Assembly (NCBI GenBank): GCA_025924715.1
Contig: JAICHV010000011.1
Coordinates: 23,621 to 87,620, forward strand
Length of the DNA stretch: 64,000 bases
Direction: 5' to 3'
From: Alphaproteobacteria bacterium
GTDB taxonomy: Bacteria > Pseudomonadota > Alphaproteobacteria > Micropepsales > Micropepsaceae
The notes under the pieces were generated by a model, which saw only the letters and a program-made list of their open reading frames with translations, was not told the origin of the DNA and searched no databases. Shown piece after piece: positions 24,944 through 33,167 of this stretch (position 1 is the first letter of the stretch; each line of letters starts with the position of its first letter). A program made the translations under genes and the position numbers.

Positions 24944-25210
24944 TCACGCCCTGCCCTGCCGCGTTTTGCGAATGGTCTGTTCGACGATATCCAAGGCGGT
25001 AATGCTGTCCAGAACCTCGCCCGTTTCGTTCGCGATCTGAATGCCCAGTCCCAGCACTTTGCCGCCCGACTTCACGGTCTCGGCGACAATGTCGCGAAGG
25101 CTGGCCGCCGCTTCCTGCCTAGCGCGCTCGACGTCGCCCAAGCTGGTCCCTTCCCAATCGGGTGTGACCTCGCCGTCCACATTCACGATATGGAAGAAAT
25201 AATGCGGCAT
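24944..25210 (-). CDS. DUF6894 family small protein
   Basis: This 88-residue protein begins MPHYFFHIVNVDGEVTPDWEG, matching the alphaproteobacterial DUF6894 pattern (P-x-Y-F-F-H-I, then D-x-E-G), followed by a helix rich in Arg/Glu/Ala (DVERARQEAAASLRDI). The family is cytoplasmic, often multicopy in rhizobia-like genomes, and of unknown function. Its neighbours are other small genes and a Crp-type regulator. Confidence 0.8.
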   Translation of the reverse strand: MPHYFFHIVNVDGEVTPDWEGTSLGDVERARQEAAASLRDIVAETVKSGGKVLGLGIQIANETGEVLDSITALDIVEQTIRKTRQGRA

Positions 25211-25414
25211 GGTCGGCGAATGTAGAACGAAGTTTAGGCGGGCGCCACATGAAGCTTAGTCATTCTTCTACGGTAATTCGGGACGGTAACCATCGCTTTG
25301 GCTCTTTGCCGCACTGCGCGCTTTGTAAAAAAAAAGCAGGCGGTCTGTACCATGGGAGACCCACGCGACATTGCGGTTTACGCCGCTTGGGCGCAAAATG
25401 TATTTGGGGTTGCC

Positions 25415-25645
25415 ATGCCGATAGATCATTTCCTGGCCAAGGCGAAACACTACCGCGATCGGGCGGATCAGATGCGCGCCCTTGCATCGGCGGATCCCGA
25501 TTTCGGCACCCGCGCCTCCCTCAAAGCCCTGGCAGACAGTTACGAGCAGCTCTATCGGGAATTCATGGCGGGTGCGGTCATCGGCCAGGCGCAGCGCGAC
25601 CAGACGCTGCGGGGCACGACCTCGCCGGCGCAAAAACAACATTAG
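25415..25645 (+). CDS. small helical protein of the YRxRA-type set
   Basis: The ATG at 25415 gives a 76-residue protein. It is mostly helical: AKAKHYRDRADQMRALA, then DFGTRASLKALADSYEQLYREF. The spacing of Y-R-x-R-A, a short acidic break and L-x-x-L-A-x-x-Y/W resembles two other small genes in this window at 25.7 and 45.9 kb. No known domain is recognised. An upstream run of nine A bases lies near 25326. Confidence 0.55.
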   Translation: MPIDHFLAKAKHYRDRADQMRALASADPDFGTRASLKALADSYEQLYREFMAGAVIGQAQRDQTLRGTTSPAQKQH

Positions 25646-25654
25646 CGGCAGGGC

Positions 25655-25816
25655 TCATTCGCTGCGCTTTCCCACCTGATCGGCCAGCCGCATCCAGTTT
25701 TGCGCCAGGCTGATATAATGCTGGCGCACCGGATCGGGCGTGTTTTCCGCCTTTTTGAGCAGTTCTTCCGCGCGGGCGCGATATTCCTCGGCCAGCTTAT
25801 TATTTTCACGAATCAC
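25655..25816 (-). CDS. small helical protein of the YRxRA-type set
   Basis: The probable start is a GTG at 25816 (longer frame to 25882 lacks helical character). The product of about 53 residues has NNKLAEEYRARAEELLKKA, a TPDPVRQHY break, and SLAQNWMRLADQVGK. The pattern Y-R-x-R-A-x-x-L then D-x-x-R-x-x-Y-x-x-L-A-x-x-W-x-x-L-A suggests two amphipathic helices. It converges on the paralogous gene at 25415. Confidence 0.5.
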   Translation of the reverse strand: MIRENNKLAEEYRARAEELLKKAENTPDPVRQHYISLAQNWMRLADQVGKRSE

Positions 25817-25936
25817 GGCGCCCCAACGTACAGATTTGTACCAAAACGTGGCACTTCCCAAATGGTTCCCTGGGGAACTCAAAAAAGTCGGGGCAAGGCG
25901 AAAAAATCTGGGCGCAGAAATTCCCGCCTCGGGGGC

Positions 25937-26245
25937 TTATTTCCGGGGCCGAGGCGCGAAGTCCACCACCGAGCCGGTGGATGGCCCCTCGCCGGACTGT
26001 AGATGCGGCGGCGTCAGGAGCCTGACGACTTCCGCCAACACGCCTTCCCACACCTTCGCCCCAGTACTATCGGACTGCCGTTTCATCTTTTCGATCTGTA
26101 TCCGGCACTGTGCCGGCGCCTGCGCGCCATAAGCGGCGATCACGCCGGCCGCGGCTCTGCCGATATTCACCCCATCGTCCAACACACGCCCCCGTCTGTT
26201 TTCCGGAACGCTACCTAGGGTCTTCCCGGCGCGCCACGGTTCCAT
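25937..26245 (-). CDS. small hypothetical protein with C-x3-I-x-K-M motif
   Basis: The ATG at 26245 gives 102 residues; upstream open sequence to 26380 looks non-coding. A roughly 50-residue core, GVIAAYGAQAPAQCRIQIEKM followed in the same helix by a V-W, is shared with the protein encoded at 58910. In both the pattern is G-[MV]-I-x-A-[FY]-x3-A-x3-C-x3-I-x-K-M-x4-D-x2-G-x2-V-W-x3-L. The core predicts two helices. No named family is recognised. Confidence 0.55.
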   Translation of the reverse strand: MEPWRAGKTLGSVPENRRGRVLDDGVNIGRAAAGVIAAYGAQAPAQCRIQIEKMKRQSDSTGAKVWEGVLAEVVRLLTPPHLQSGEGPSTGSVVDFAPRPRK

Positions 26246-26442
26246 CTTGGCTTGGTAAAAACGCAAAAAGGTTGCGGTACCGAACTGCACCCTTTGGTGC
26301 CGGCAAGCCGCGCCGATCCATCGCATTAACCAGATGCTGACCGTGTTTGCGGCTCGCGCCGTCCGTCGCCGCGAAACCATCGCGCCCGCGGAACCACGCC
26401 GCCCCCTCGCGCCTTCTCAATGCAAAGCGAAGGGACGACGGG

Positions 26443-26682
26443 ATGCGTGCAGCGAGTGAGCGGGACATTGCTTTTGCGATGATGCGGTTCTGGGGGCGCG
26501 ATGCCGCCAAACGTGCATTTCATTATGCGCTGGAACATGAGGGCGGCAGCCCAGGGCAGGCGGCGCGGTGGTACCGCGTGCATGACCTGATCGGTGCAAT
26601 CCGCGCGGATGAAGGTTCGGCGAAAGCGCCCGCATTTGGCGCGCGCCAGGCATTGCGCTGCGCGCCCGCCGCGACAATTTAA
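26443..26682 (+). CDS. small hypothetical protein
   Basis: The ATG at 26443, preceded by an AAGGGACG ribosome site, gives 79 residues. The first two thirds (ERDIAFAMMRFWGRDAAKRA) predict a helical fold with aromatic residues, WYRVHDLIGAI. I do not recognise a family. A hairpin with a T-tract follows at 26697-26726. It converges on the ABC permease gene. Confidence 0.5.
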   Translation: MRAASERDIAFAMMRFWGRDAAKRAFHYALEHEGGSPGQAARWYRVHDLIGAIRADEGSAKAPAFGARQALRCAPAATI

Positions 26683-26696
26683 GAATCTAGAGCATG

Positions 26697-26726
26697 ACCC
26701 GATTCAATGGAATGAGATCGGGTTTT
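26697..26726 (+). terminator. hairpin terminator after small gene, before ABC operon end
   Basis: ACCCGAT (26697-26703) pairs with ATCGGGT (26717-26723), and T residues follow. The hairpin can also serve the minus-strand ABC operon that ends at 26737. Confidence 0.5.
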
Positions 26727-26736
26727 GGTTGTGGAA

Positions 26737-29169
26737 TCATTCGTAGCGCAGCGACGCCGCCGGGACTGCGCGGGCGACCAGGATTGACTGAACGGCCACG
26801 GTCAAAAGCGCGACGATGACGGCCAGAAAAGTCGCCCAGACGAAGACCAGCGGGCTCAAAACCACGTGATAGGCAAAGCCGCTCAACCAGCGATCCATGG
26901 CGTACCAGGCAACCGGCCAGGCAATAAGATTGGCCCACAACACCGGTTTGGTGAACTGCCAGAGTAAAAGACGAACGATATCGCCGCTGCCGGCGCCCAT
27001 CGCCTTCCGGATGCCGATTTCCTTGGTGCGCCGTTCGGCGACGGAGAGGGACAGTCCCAGCAGTCCAAGGCAGGCGAGAAAAATGGCGATGCCGGAAAAT
27101 ACGCCGAAGAGCTGGGCCTGGCGCAACATGTCGAGATACAATTCCTGCATATGATCGCTCAGAAAGAAGCGGCTGATAGAAACACCCGGATTGGCCGCAG
27201 CCCACAGCCGATCAATCGCGGCCAGCGTTTCGGGGATCTGCTGGCCCTTGAGCTTAACGCTGACTAGCGCTCGATTGGCCAAAGGATTGGAAACATAGGC
27301 TATGGGTAAGATAGGCTGGTCGGAGATCGGCTTGAAGGAAAAGTCTGGAACGACTGCGACGATAGGCACCCTGATAGTTTTCACTTCCGGGCGCGGTTGG
27401 CCGGGCGCGGGGGGCGCCGCCGGCCCCAGATTCTTCGGCAGCGTCTGGCCAATGGCCGCCTGAGGCGAAGCGAAGCCAAACCGTCTGACCGCTGCTTCGT
27501 TCAGGATATAGGCCGGCGCTGCGTCGGGCCTATAGTCACCGGCGGTTGTCGCGGGCGGCAGCGATCCGGCCAAAGGCTTGATGCCGTAGAGCGCGAACAT
27601 CCCCGGATCGAGGGTCATCTGATTCACGAGGATGGTTTCCCCAGTGGCGGTCCTCATCTGTGAAACCTGAAAGCCGGTGAGGAAGGTAAAGGCGGCGCAG
27701 GAAACCCCCGCCACACCCGGCAGCTTGCGCAGTTCCGCGCGGAAAGCAGGCTTGCAGCCGCCGCGCACCACCAGCATCTGGTCGATGTTACCGCGCAAGC
27801 CTTCGTGGGTGGCATAAAGATTCTGCTGATAGATGACCGTGGTCGCCACCACCAATGCGATCAGAATGGCAAATTGCAAAACGACCAGCGCGTTGCGAAC
27901 CAGGCTCCCCCCGGAAGAATGCTGCAAAGCGCCTTTGAGCACACCGGCCGGCCGGAAAGACGACAACACAAAGGCCGGATAGACACCGGACAAAAGACCG
28001 AGCACCACCACGCCAGCCAGAAAGACGCCGAGCATCGCGGGATTTTGCCAGTAATCCAGCCTCGCGCCGGTCTGCAAAAAGGCGTTGGCCGAGGGCAAAA
28101 TCCATTCGGTCAAAGCCACCGCCAGGCACGTGGCAAAAAACACGGTCAGGACGGATTCCCCCAGGAATTGCAGCACGAGCATACGCCGGCCTGCCCCGCA
28201 CACTTTGCGCACCCCGACCTCGAGGGCGCGGCGGGCCGCTCGCGCCGTGAGCAAATTGACGAAATTGATCGAGGCAATCAGCAGGATCAGCGCGCCGACA
28301 ATTCCAGCCACTGCCAGTTTGGTTTTTGCCCCAGGATGAAGACCCTCATAAAGCGGCAACTGATCCACGCCAACCAGCAGCATGGTGTATCCCACCATTT
28401 TCGTGGCGGACAGTTTGTTGATCAGCTCCGGTACCCGGCGTTCGACGGCGGCGATGGAAGCGCCCGGCTTGATCCGCACATAAGTCTTAACGGAGATGAG
28501 GAAGCCATTGGGTATGTCCGCCTCCTGCGCAAGGGGCGAAAAAGCGGCAAGGCCGGACGCGAAAATACCGCTTTGCAACGAGGTGCCGTTGCCGGGCAGA
28601 TCTTCGATCACCGCCCTTACCGTCATGGCGTGGCCGTCCACCTGGATGATTTGGCCCACGGCATCGTCGCGGCCAAAATATTTTCGGGCCGCGCTGCGCG
28701 GCAAGACAATGCCGTCCGGCTGGCTAAGGGCCTTGGCCAGATCGCCTTTGAATGCCGGCAGCGGCAATACCGCGAAGACATTGGGATCGGCCCAGTAGAT
28801 CACTTCATCCGCGGTGATCTCTCCCCGTTTCAGCCTTGCGAGACTTTCACCCGCGGCATTCGCCGGCGGCAACTCCAGGCGTGCGGCACCTTCGATCTCC
28901 GGCACATTCAATTGGAGAACCTTGGCGGCATTATGATTCGTCGTGTCGTCAATGGCGGCGGACCGTCCAGGTAGGCTAAGACTGGACAGCGCCATATAGG
29001 TCCGCTCATAGCCCGGAATGAAATGATCGAAGGTCAATTGGTTTCGGATCACAAGCCCCATGATCACCGCCGCGGCAATTCCGAGGGACAGGCCGACGAT
29101 GGCGATGGCCGATTGCAGCCGGTTGGCGTTCAGATTTCGCAACGCCGCGACAATGAGATGGCGAAGCAT
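26737..29169 (-). CDS. MacB/FtsX-type ABC transporter permease
   Basis: This 810-residue permease has two FtsX domains. One follows an N-terminal helix and large periplasmic MacB-like core and includes VNLLTARAARRALEVGVRKV; the other is C-terminal and includes SVAERRTKEIGIRKAMGAG. About eight transmembrane helices are predicted. The large extracytoplasmic segments (about 45-280 and 470-680) are typical of mechanotransmission-type exporters. Its stop lies after the small-gene hairpin. It is downstream of a matching ATPase and an adaptor, so the trio should form an efflux or export complex. Substrate is unknown. Confidence 0.92.
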   Translation of the reverse strand: MLRHLIVAALRNLNANRLQSAIAIVGLSLGIAAAVIMGLVIRNQLTFDHFIPGYERTYMALSSLSLPGRSAAIDDTTNHNAAKVLQLNVPEIEGAARLELPPANAAGESLARLKRGEITADEVIYWADPNVFAVLPLPAFKGDLAKALSQPDGIVLPRSAARKYFGRDDAVGQIIQVDGHAMTVRAVIEDLPGNGTSLQSGIFASGLAAFSPLAQEADIPNGFLISVKTYVRIKPGASIAAVERRVPELINKLSATKMVGYTMLLVGVDQLPLYEGLHPGAKTKLAVAGIVGALILLIASINFVNLLTARAARRALEVGVRKVCGAGRRMLVLQFLGESVLTVFFATCLAVALTEWILPSANAFLQTGARLDYWQNPAMLGVFLAGVVVLGLLSGVYPAFVLSSFRPAGVLKGALQHSSGGSLVRNALVVLQFAILIALVVATTVIYQQNLYATHEGLRGNIDQMLVVRGGCKPAFRAELRKLPGVAGVSCAAFTFLTGFQVSQMRTATGETILVNQMTLDPGMFALYGIKPLAGSLPPATTAGDYRPDAAPAYILNEAAVRRFGFASPQAAIGQTLPKNLGPAAPPAPGQPRPEVKTIRVPIVAVVPDFSFKPISDQPILPIAYVSNPLANRALVSVKLKGQQIPETLAAIDRLWAAANPGVSISRFFLSDHMQELYLDMLRQAQLFGVFSGIAIFLACLGLLGLSLSVAERRTKEIGIRKAMGAGSGDIVRLLLWQFTKPVLWANLIAWPVAWYAMDRWLSGFAYHVVLSPLVFVWATFLAVIVALLTVAVQSILVARAVPAASLRYE

Positions 29170-29178
29170 GGCGGCTCC

Positions 29179-29850
29179 TCAAATTTTGGTTTCGCTGACG
29201 ACCTGTCCGTCCAGAAGCTTGATCGTGCGGGCGGCGGCGGCGGCGTGGATCGGCGAATGGGTCACCATGACGATGGTGGTGCCGGCCCTGGAAGCGTCCT
29301 TCAGCAGACCCATCACGGCGTCGCCATTGCTGGTGTCGAGGTTGCCGGTCGGCTCATCGGCCAGGATGAGCTTGGGGTTTGAGACCAGCGCGCGCGCAAT
29401 GGCGACGCGCTGTTGCTGGCCGCCGGAGAGTTGCTGCGGCCGGTGCTTGGCGCGGTGGCCGACGCCGACCCGCTCCAGCGCCTCGGCGATGCGTTTTTTC
29501 TTCGCGCTGCCGTCTTTCCGGTAAACCAGCGCCACTTCGACATTTTCCGCAACCGTGAGATCGTCGATCAGGTTGAAGCTCTGAAACACAAAACCGATAT
29601 GATCGCGGCGCAGGGCGGTGAGGTTGCGTTCGGTTTGCCCCGCCACCTCTTCGCCCAGCAGCTTGTAGGACCCGCCGCTGGGCTTATCGAGCAGGCCGAG
29701 AATATTCAGCAGGGTGGATTTGCCGCAACCGGACGGCCCCATGACGGCGACGAATTCGCCCTGCGCGATGTCGAAGGAAATGTTGTCCAGCGCCCGGGTT
29801 TCGACTTCGGTGGTGCGATATTTCTTCGACACACTATTCAGTTGCAGCAT
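29179..29850 (-). CDS. ABC transporter ATP-binding protein (LolD/MacB-type)
   Basis: This 223-residue ATPase has Walker A GPSGCGKST near residues 38-46, a Q-loop at VFQSFNL, signature LSGGQQQRVAIARAL and Walker B LILADEPTGNLD with the following H-loop VTHS. The GxxSGGSYKLLG segment is typical of the LolD/MacB subgroup. It pairs with the downstream 810-residue permease, whose start is nine bases away. The energy-coupling protein of an export system. Confidence 0.95.
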   Translation of the reverse strand: MLQLNSVSKKYRTTEVETRALDNISFDIAQGEFVAVMGPSGCGKSTLLNILGLLDKPSGGSYKLLGEEVAGQTERNLTALRRDHIGFVFQSFNLIDDLTVAENVEVALVYRKDGSAKKKRIAEALERVGVGHRAKHRPQQLSGGQQQRVAIARALVSNPKLILADEPTGNLDTSNGDAVMGLLKDASRAGTTIVMVTHSPIHAAAAARTIKLLDGQVVSETKI

Positions 29851-29858
29851 GGCGGCCC

Positions 29859-31130
29859 CTATCTGGTGAGATCAATGCGGTCGATCTTGTCAAAAGTGGA
29901 ATAGTCGGATGTGATGACGCGGTCGCCAGGCTCAAGGCCTTGCAGAACTTCGACCTGTTCGGCATTGCGCCGTCCCAGCCTGACGCGGCGGCGATGGGCG
30001 CTGCTGCCTTGCGGATCGAGTACAAAGACATAATCGCCGCCGGAAGCTTGAAGGAACGCACCGGAAGCCAGTATCAGCGCCGTGCCATCGGCACCCAGCG
30101 ACAGCTTGCCGTCCACGCCGGCCCCTTGTGTCGGATTCACGGGCGCCTTGCCTTCAAACGTAAAATCTACCGTGAAGGTGCCGTTTTTGACCTGAGGATA
30201 GACGCGGGCAGCGCGCAATTTGTAGTCGGCGCCGTCGATGGTGATATCGGCGGACTGGCCGGCCTTGGTGCGGCTCAGATAATATTGGTCGATTTCCGCC
30301 GCGATCTTGAATCCGGTGGGCGGGTTGATTTCCGCCAGAGGCGCGCCGGCGACGACATTTTCGCCGATCTTGCTGACGCTGAGAGAGGTCACCTTGCCCG
30401 CGACCGGAGCCTTTTCGGTCAGCGCCTCGAGTTGGTTCTGGTTGAATTTCAGGCTTTTCAAGAGGCTGTCTTCTTCCGACTGCAGGCCTGGGAGCTGCTT
30501 CACCCGCAATTGTTCGGCCCGCCTATTGGTATCGATCTGCAGCGGTAACAGGGTGTGGTAGTAATCCAATTGGTCGTGGGCCTGCTGCACGGTTTTGGCA
30601 TCCATGGCCCCGCTGGCAAGAAGCGGATCGTAACGCGCCACGAGATGCTGCAGATTTGCGATCTGATAGCGGATATTGGCGAGCTGGCTTTCGTTGTTGG
30701 CGCGGGTCGTTTCCAACTGGTTTTGCTGCTGCTGAATCTGGGCGATGCTTTGGGCGGTCTGGCTCTCATTGCGCAGGACATTGAGCTGCAAATTTTCGTT
30801 GTGGAACACGACCATCGGCTGGCCCTGGACCACCACGTCGCCGGCCTGGACCAAAATGCGTTCGACCTGCCCGCCTTCCAAGGCATCCATTTCGATCGCA
30901 TCCCTGGGCACCACCGTGCCGTTCAGGGGCACGAAATCGTGGAACGTGCTTCTTTCCACCGTGGCGATGATGACATTGGCCAGCGGCACCCTCACGCTGC
31001 GCTCGCGCGTGCCCCAGAACCCCAGGGTGATGATGCCGATGGCGATGGCGATTGCGGCAATGCTCAATGCCGGCAGCACGAATGGTCGATGCCACCAGGC
31101 CGGCTCGATCGGGGTGTCCATCGAATGCAT
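29859..31130 (-). CDS. periplasmic adaptor (HlyD/MacA-like) of the ABC system
   Basis: This is a 423-residue protein; starts at 31130 or the internal ATG at 31121 are possible. A single N-terminal helix (about 17-37) anchors it. The mature part has a beta-barrel/lipoyl hybrid segment, a long coiled coil at about 115-250 rich in Gln, Leu and Asn, and a second lipoyl-like half, VAGKVTSLSVSKIGENVVAG. This fits membrane-fusion proteins that link ABC permeases to an outer-membrane exit. It is first in the operon with ATPase and permease and divergent from the response regulator. Confidence 0.92.
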   Translation of the reverse strand: MHSMDTPIEPAWWHRPFVLPALSIAAIAIAIGIITLGFWGTRERSVRVPLANVIIATVERSTFHDFVPLNGTVVPRDAIEMDALEGGQVERILVQAGDVVVQGQPMVVFHNENLQLNVLRNESQTAQSIAQIQQQQNQLETTRANNESQLANIRYQIANLQHLVARYDPLLASGAMDAKTVQQAHDQLDYYHTLLPLQIDTNRRAEQLRVKQLPGLQSEEDSLLKSLKFNQNQLEALTEKAPVAGKVTSLSVSKIGENVVAGAPLAEINPPTGFKIAAEIDQYYLSRTKAGQSADITIDGADYKLRAARVYPQVKNGTFTVDFTFEGKAPVNPTQGAGVDGKLSLGADGTALILASGAFLQASGGDYVFVLDPQGSSAHRRRVRLGRRNAEQVEVLQGLEPGDRVITSDYSTFDKIDRIDLTR

Positions 31131-31266
31131 CTTGGTCTATTCTAGGGGGACGGGACTTTTCTATGAAACTAGCAAATTCAAAGGGTTGTTTGGGGCCCGG
31201 CCGCCTGGGTCGACCCAAGGTGTCCGAATACGGACGGTTGTTGGGCGCGGGGGTTTAGGGCTGGAC

Positions 31267-31812
31267 ATGGAAAAGCAAAAGCCGTCCGCGCTTTTGATTG
31301 TCGATGACGATGAAGATGTGCAGCGCGCGGCGCGGCTGGCGCTGACGCGCCATATCGAAACCATCGAAACAATATCGTCGTTGGAGGCGTTGGCGCAAAG
31401 GCTGCGGCCCGAGATTTTCGACGCTGTGCTGCTGGACATGAATTTTGCCATGGGGGAGCGCACGGGCCGCGATGGGTTGAACGGGCTGGCCCGCATCGCG
31501 GCCTGCGACCCTGCGCTATCGGTGGTGCTGATGACCTCCTATGGCGCGGTGTCGCTGGCGGTGGAGGCGCTCAAACAAGGCGGGGCGGACTTCATTTTGA
31601 AGCCATGGCGCAATGAGGCGCTGGTGGCTTCGGTGCTCGCCGCGGCGGAGCGGACAAAGCTTGGTCGCAAAAAACTTTCCATGGACGAGGTCGAGCGGGC
31701 GGCCATCGAAAAGGCACTGGCCCGGCACGACGGCAATATCGCGCAAGCGGCCGCCGCATTGGGCTTGTCCCGGCCGGCGCTTTACCGGCGCATGAGCAAG
31801 CATGGGCTCTAA
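31267..31812 (+). CDS. response regulator with Fis-type DNA-binding domain (RegA/NtrX-like, no AAA domain)
   Basis: This 181-residue regulator starts at the ATG 31267. The receiver has acidic pocket D13/D14/D15, phosphoacceptor D57 in AVLLDMNF, and K110 in DFILKPW. There is no sigma54-interacting AAA+ domain; a Fis-type HTH follows directly, EKALARHDGNIAQAAAALGLSRPALYRRM. Its stop overlaps the kinase ATG. The pair lies divergently from the ABC exporter and probably controls it, an inference from location. Confidence 0.92.
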   Translation: MEKQKPSALLIVDDDEDVQRAARLALTRHIETIETISSLEALAQRLRPEIFDAVLLDMNFAMGERTGRDGLNGLARIAACDPALSVVLMTSYGAVSLAVEALKQGGADFILKPWRNEALVASVLAAAERTKLGRKKLSMDEVERAAIEKALARHDGNIAQAAAALGLSRPALYRRMSKHGL

Positions 31813-33130
31813 ACTCGTTTCAGCGCCAGGCTTTTTCACCCTGAATTTGGCGGCGCGGGCCATGGTTATCGCCCTGTTGGTGATGGGTATCCTGTTTCTG
31901 CTGGTGGCGACACATTATTATGCCACCGCTCTTGTGCTTGCCGGTCTGATGCTGGTGGCCATCGTCGACATGGCGCGCCTCCTGATGCAGCTTGATGCCT
32001 CGACCATGCGTATTTTTGAAGCGCTCGGCGCGCGGGCGCACGAAATTCCGCTGGGTGGCGCCGAGCAATTCGTGCCGGGCTTGGGCGCGGTCGGAAAAAC
32101 CGTTGCGCTTCTGCAGGACGAACGGCGGGCCCATGCGCGCCAGATCGCCTATCTGCAAAGCATGATAGATACGGTGGCTTCGGCCCTTATGGTGGTTGGT
32201 GCGGACGGGCGCATTCAGCTCGCGAATCGCGCGGCGAAGCTGCTGGCGGGAGAAATGGTCGGACGGCTCGGCGATGTCTGCGGCATTGGCCCGGAGGTAG
32301 CGGGGAAACTGTTGGCATTGCAACCCGGCAGCCGCGATATTATGCGGCTTGCGAACGGACAGCAGATGCTGGCCTCGATGACGGAGTTCTCCGCGCCGGG
32401 CACCGCCAATCTGCGCCTGCTCAGTCTTCAGAGTATTGTCGGCGAATTGGACGCGGTGGAATTGAAAGCCTGGCGTGATATGACGCGCGTATTGGCGCAT
32501 GAAATGATGAATTCGCTGACCCCGATTTCCTCGCTTGCCGAAAGCCTGCCCGAGCTGCTTGAAACGAAATCGGACGAGGCGTTGGTGGCGGTAGAGACCA
32601 TTAGCCGCCGGACACAGGGATTGCTGCATTTCGTCGAACGCTATCGCAAGGTTGCCGACCTGCCCGAGCCGGTATTGCGGCCGCTTGGCATGGGCGAATT
32701 CGTCGAAAGCCTCGACCGATTGATGGCGCCGCTGCTGGCCCGCAAGCATGTCGCTTATGCCAGTGTCGTGACACCGTTATCGCTGACCGTTTTGGCGGAT
32801 GCCGAGCTTCTGAGCCAGGCGGTGATCAATCTTCTCAAGAATGCGATGGACGCGGTGGAGGGACAAACCGCCGGCGCCATTCGTCTGACCTGTTCGCAAC
32901 ATGAAGGCCAAGTGTTGATTGCGGTGGCCGATACCGGCCCGGGCATTTCCCCCGAAGGGATGGACGATATTTTCGTGCCGTTCTTCACCACCAAAAAGGG
33001 TGGCGCAGGGATCGGACTGACCCTGGCGCGGCGGATCGCGCTGGCCCATGGCGGACACATCGCCGTCAACAAAAACCCCGAAGGCGGCGCAACCTTTGTC
33101 TTGGCATTGCCGGCTGTGGCGACGACGTAA
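31802..33130 (+). CDS. sensor histidine kinase (NtrY/PrsK-like)
   Basis: This is a 442-residue kinase. Two short hydrophobic stretches lie at about 15-65, and a PAS-like region at about 115-180 includes ALMVVGADGRIQLANRAAKLL. The histidine box is VLAHEMMNSLTPISSL, and the ATPase domain has ADTGPGIS and KKGGAGIGLTLARRIAL. H-box form with HEMMN is characteristic of NtrY-type kinases. It overlaps the regulator gene by 11 bases and so forms a coupled pair. The signal is not evident. Confidence 0.92.
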   Translation: MGSKLVSAPGFFTLNLAARAMVIALLVMGILFLLVATHYYATALVLAGLMLVAIVDMARLLMQLDASTMRIFEALGARAHEIPLGGAEQFVPGLGAVGKTVALLQDERRAHARQIAYLQSMIDTVASALMVVGADGRIQLANRAAKLLAGEMVGRLGDVCGIGPEVAGKLLALQPGSRDIMRLANGQQMLASMTEFSAPGTANLRLLSLQSIVGELDAVELKAWRDMTRVLAHEMMNSLTPISSLAESLPELLETKSDEALVAVETISRRTQGLLHFVERYRKVADLPEPVLRPLGMGEFVESLDRLMAPLLARKHVAYASVVTPLSLTVLADAELLSQAVINLLKNAMDAVEGQTAGAIRLTCSQHEGQVLIAVADTGPGISPEGMDDIFVPFFTTKKGGAGIGLTLARRIALAHGGHIAVNKNPEGGATFVLALPAVATT

Positions 33131-33167
33131 ACGCGCAAAGTCTATCGGCGGAATTGAAAGCCGACAG

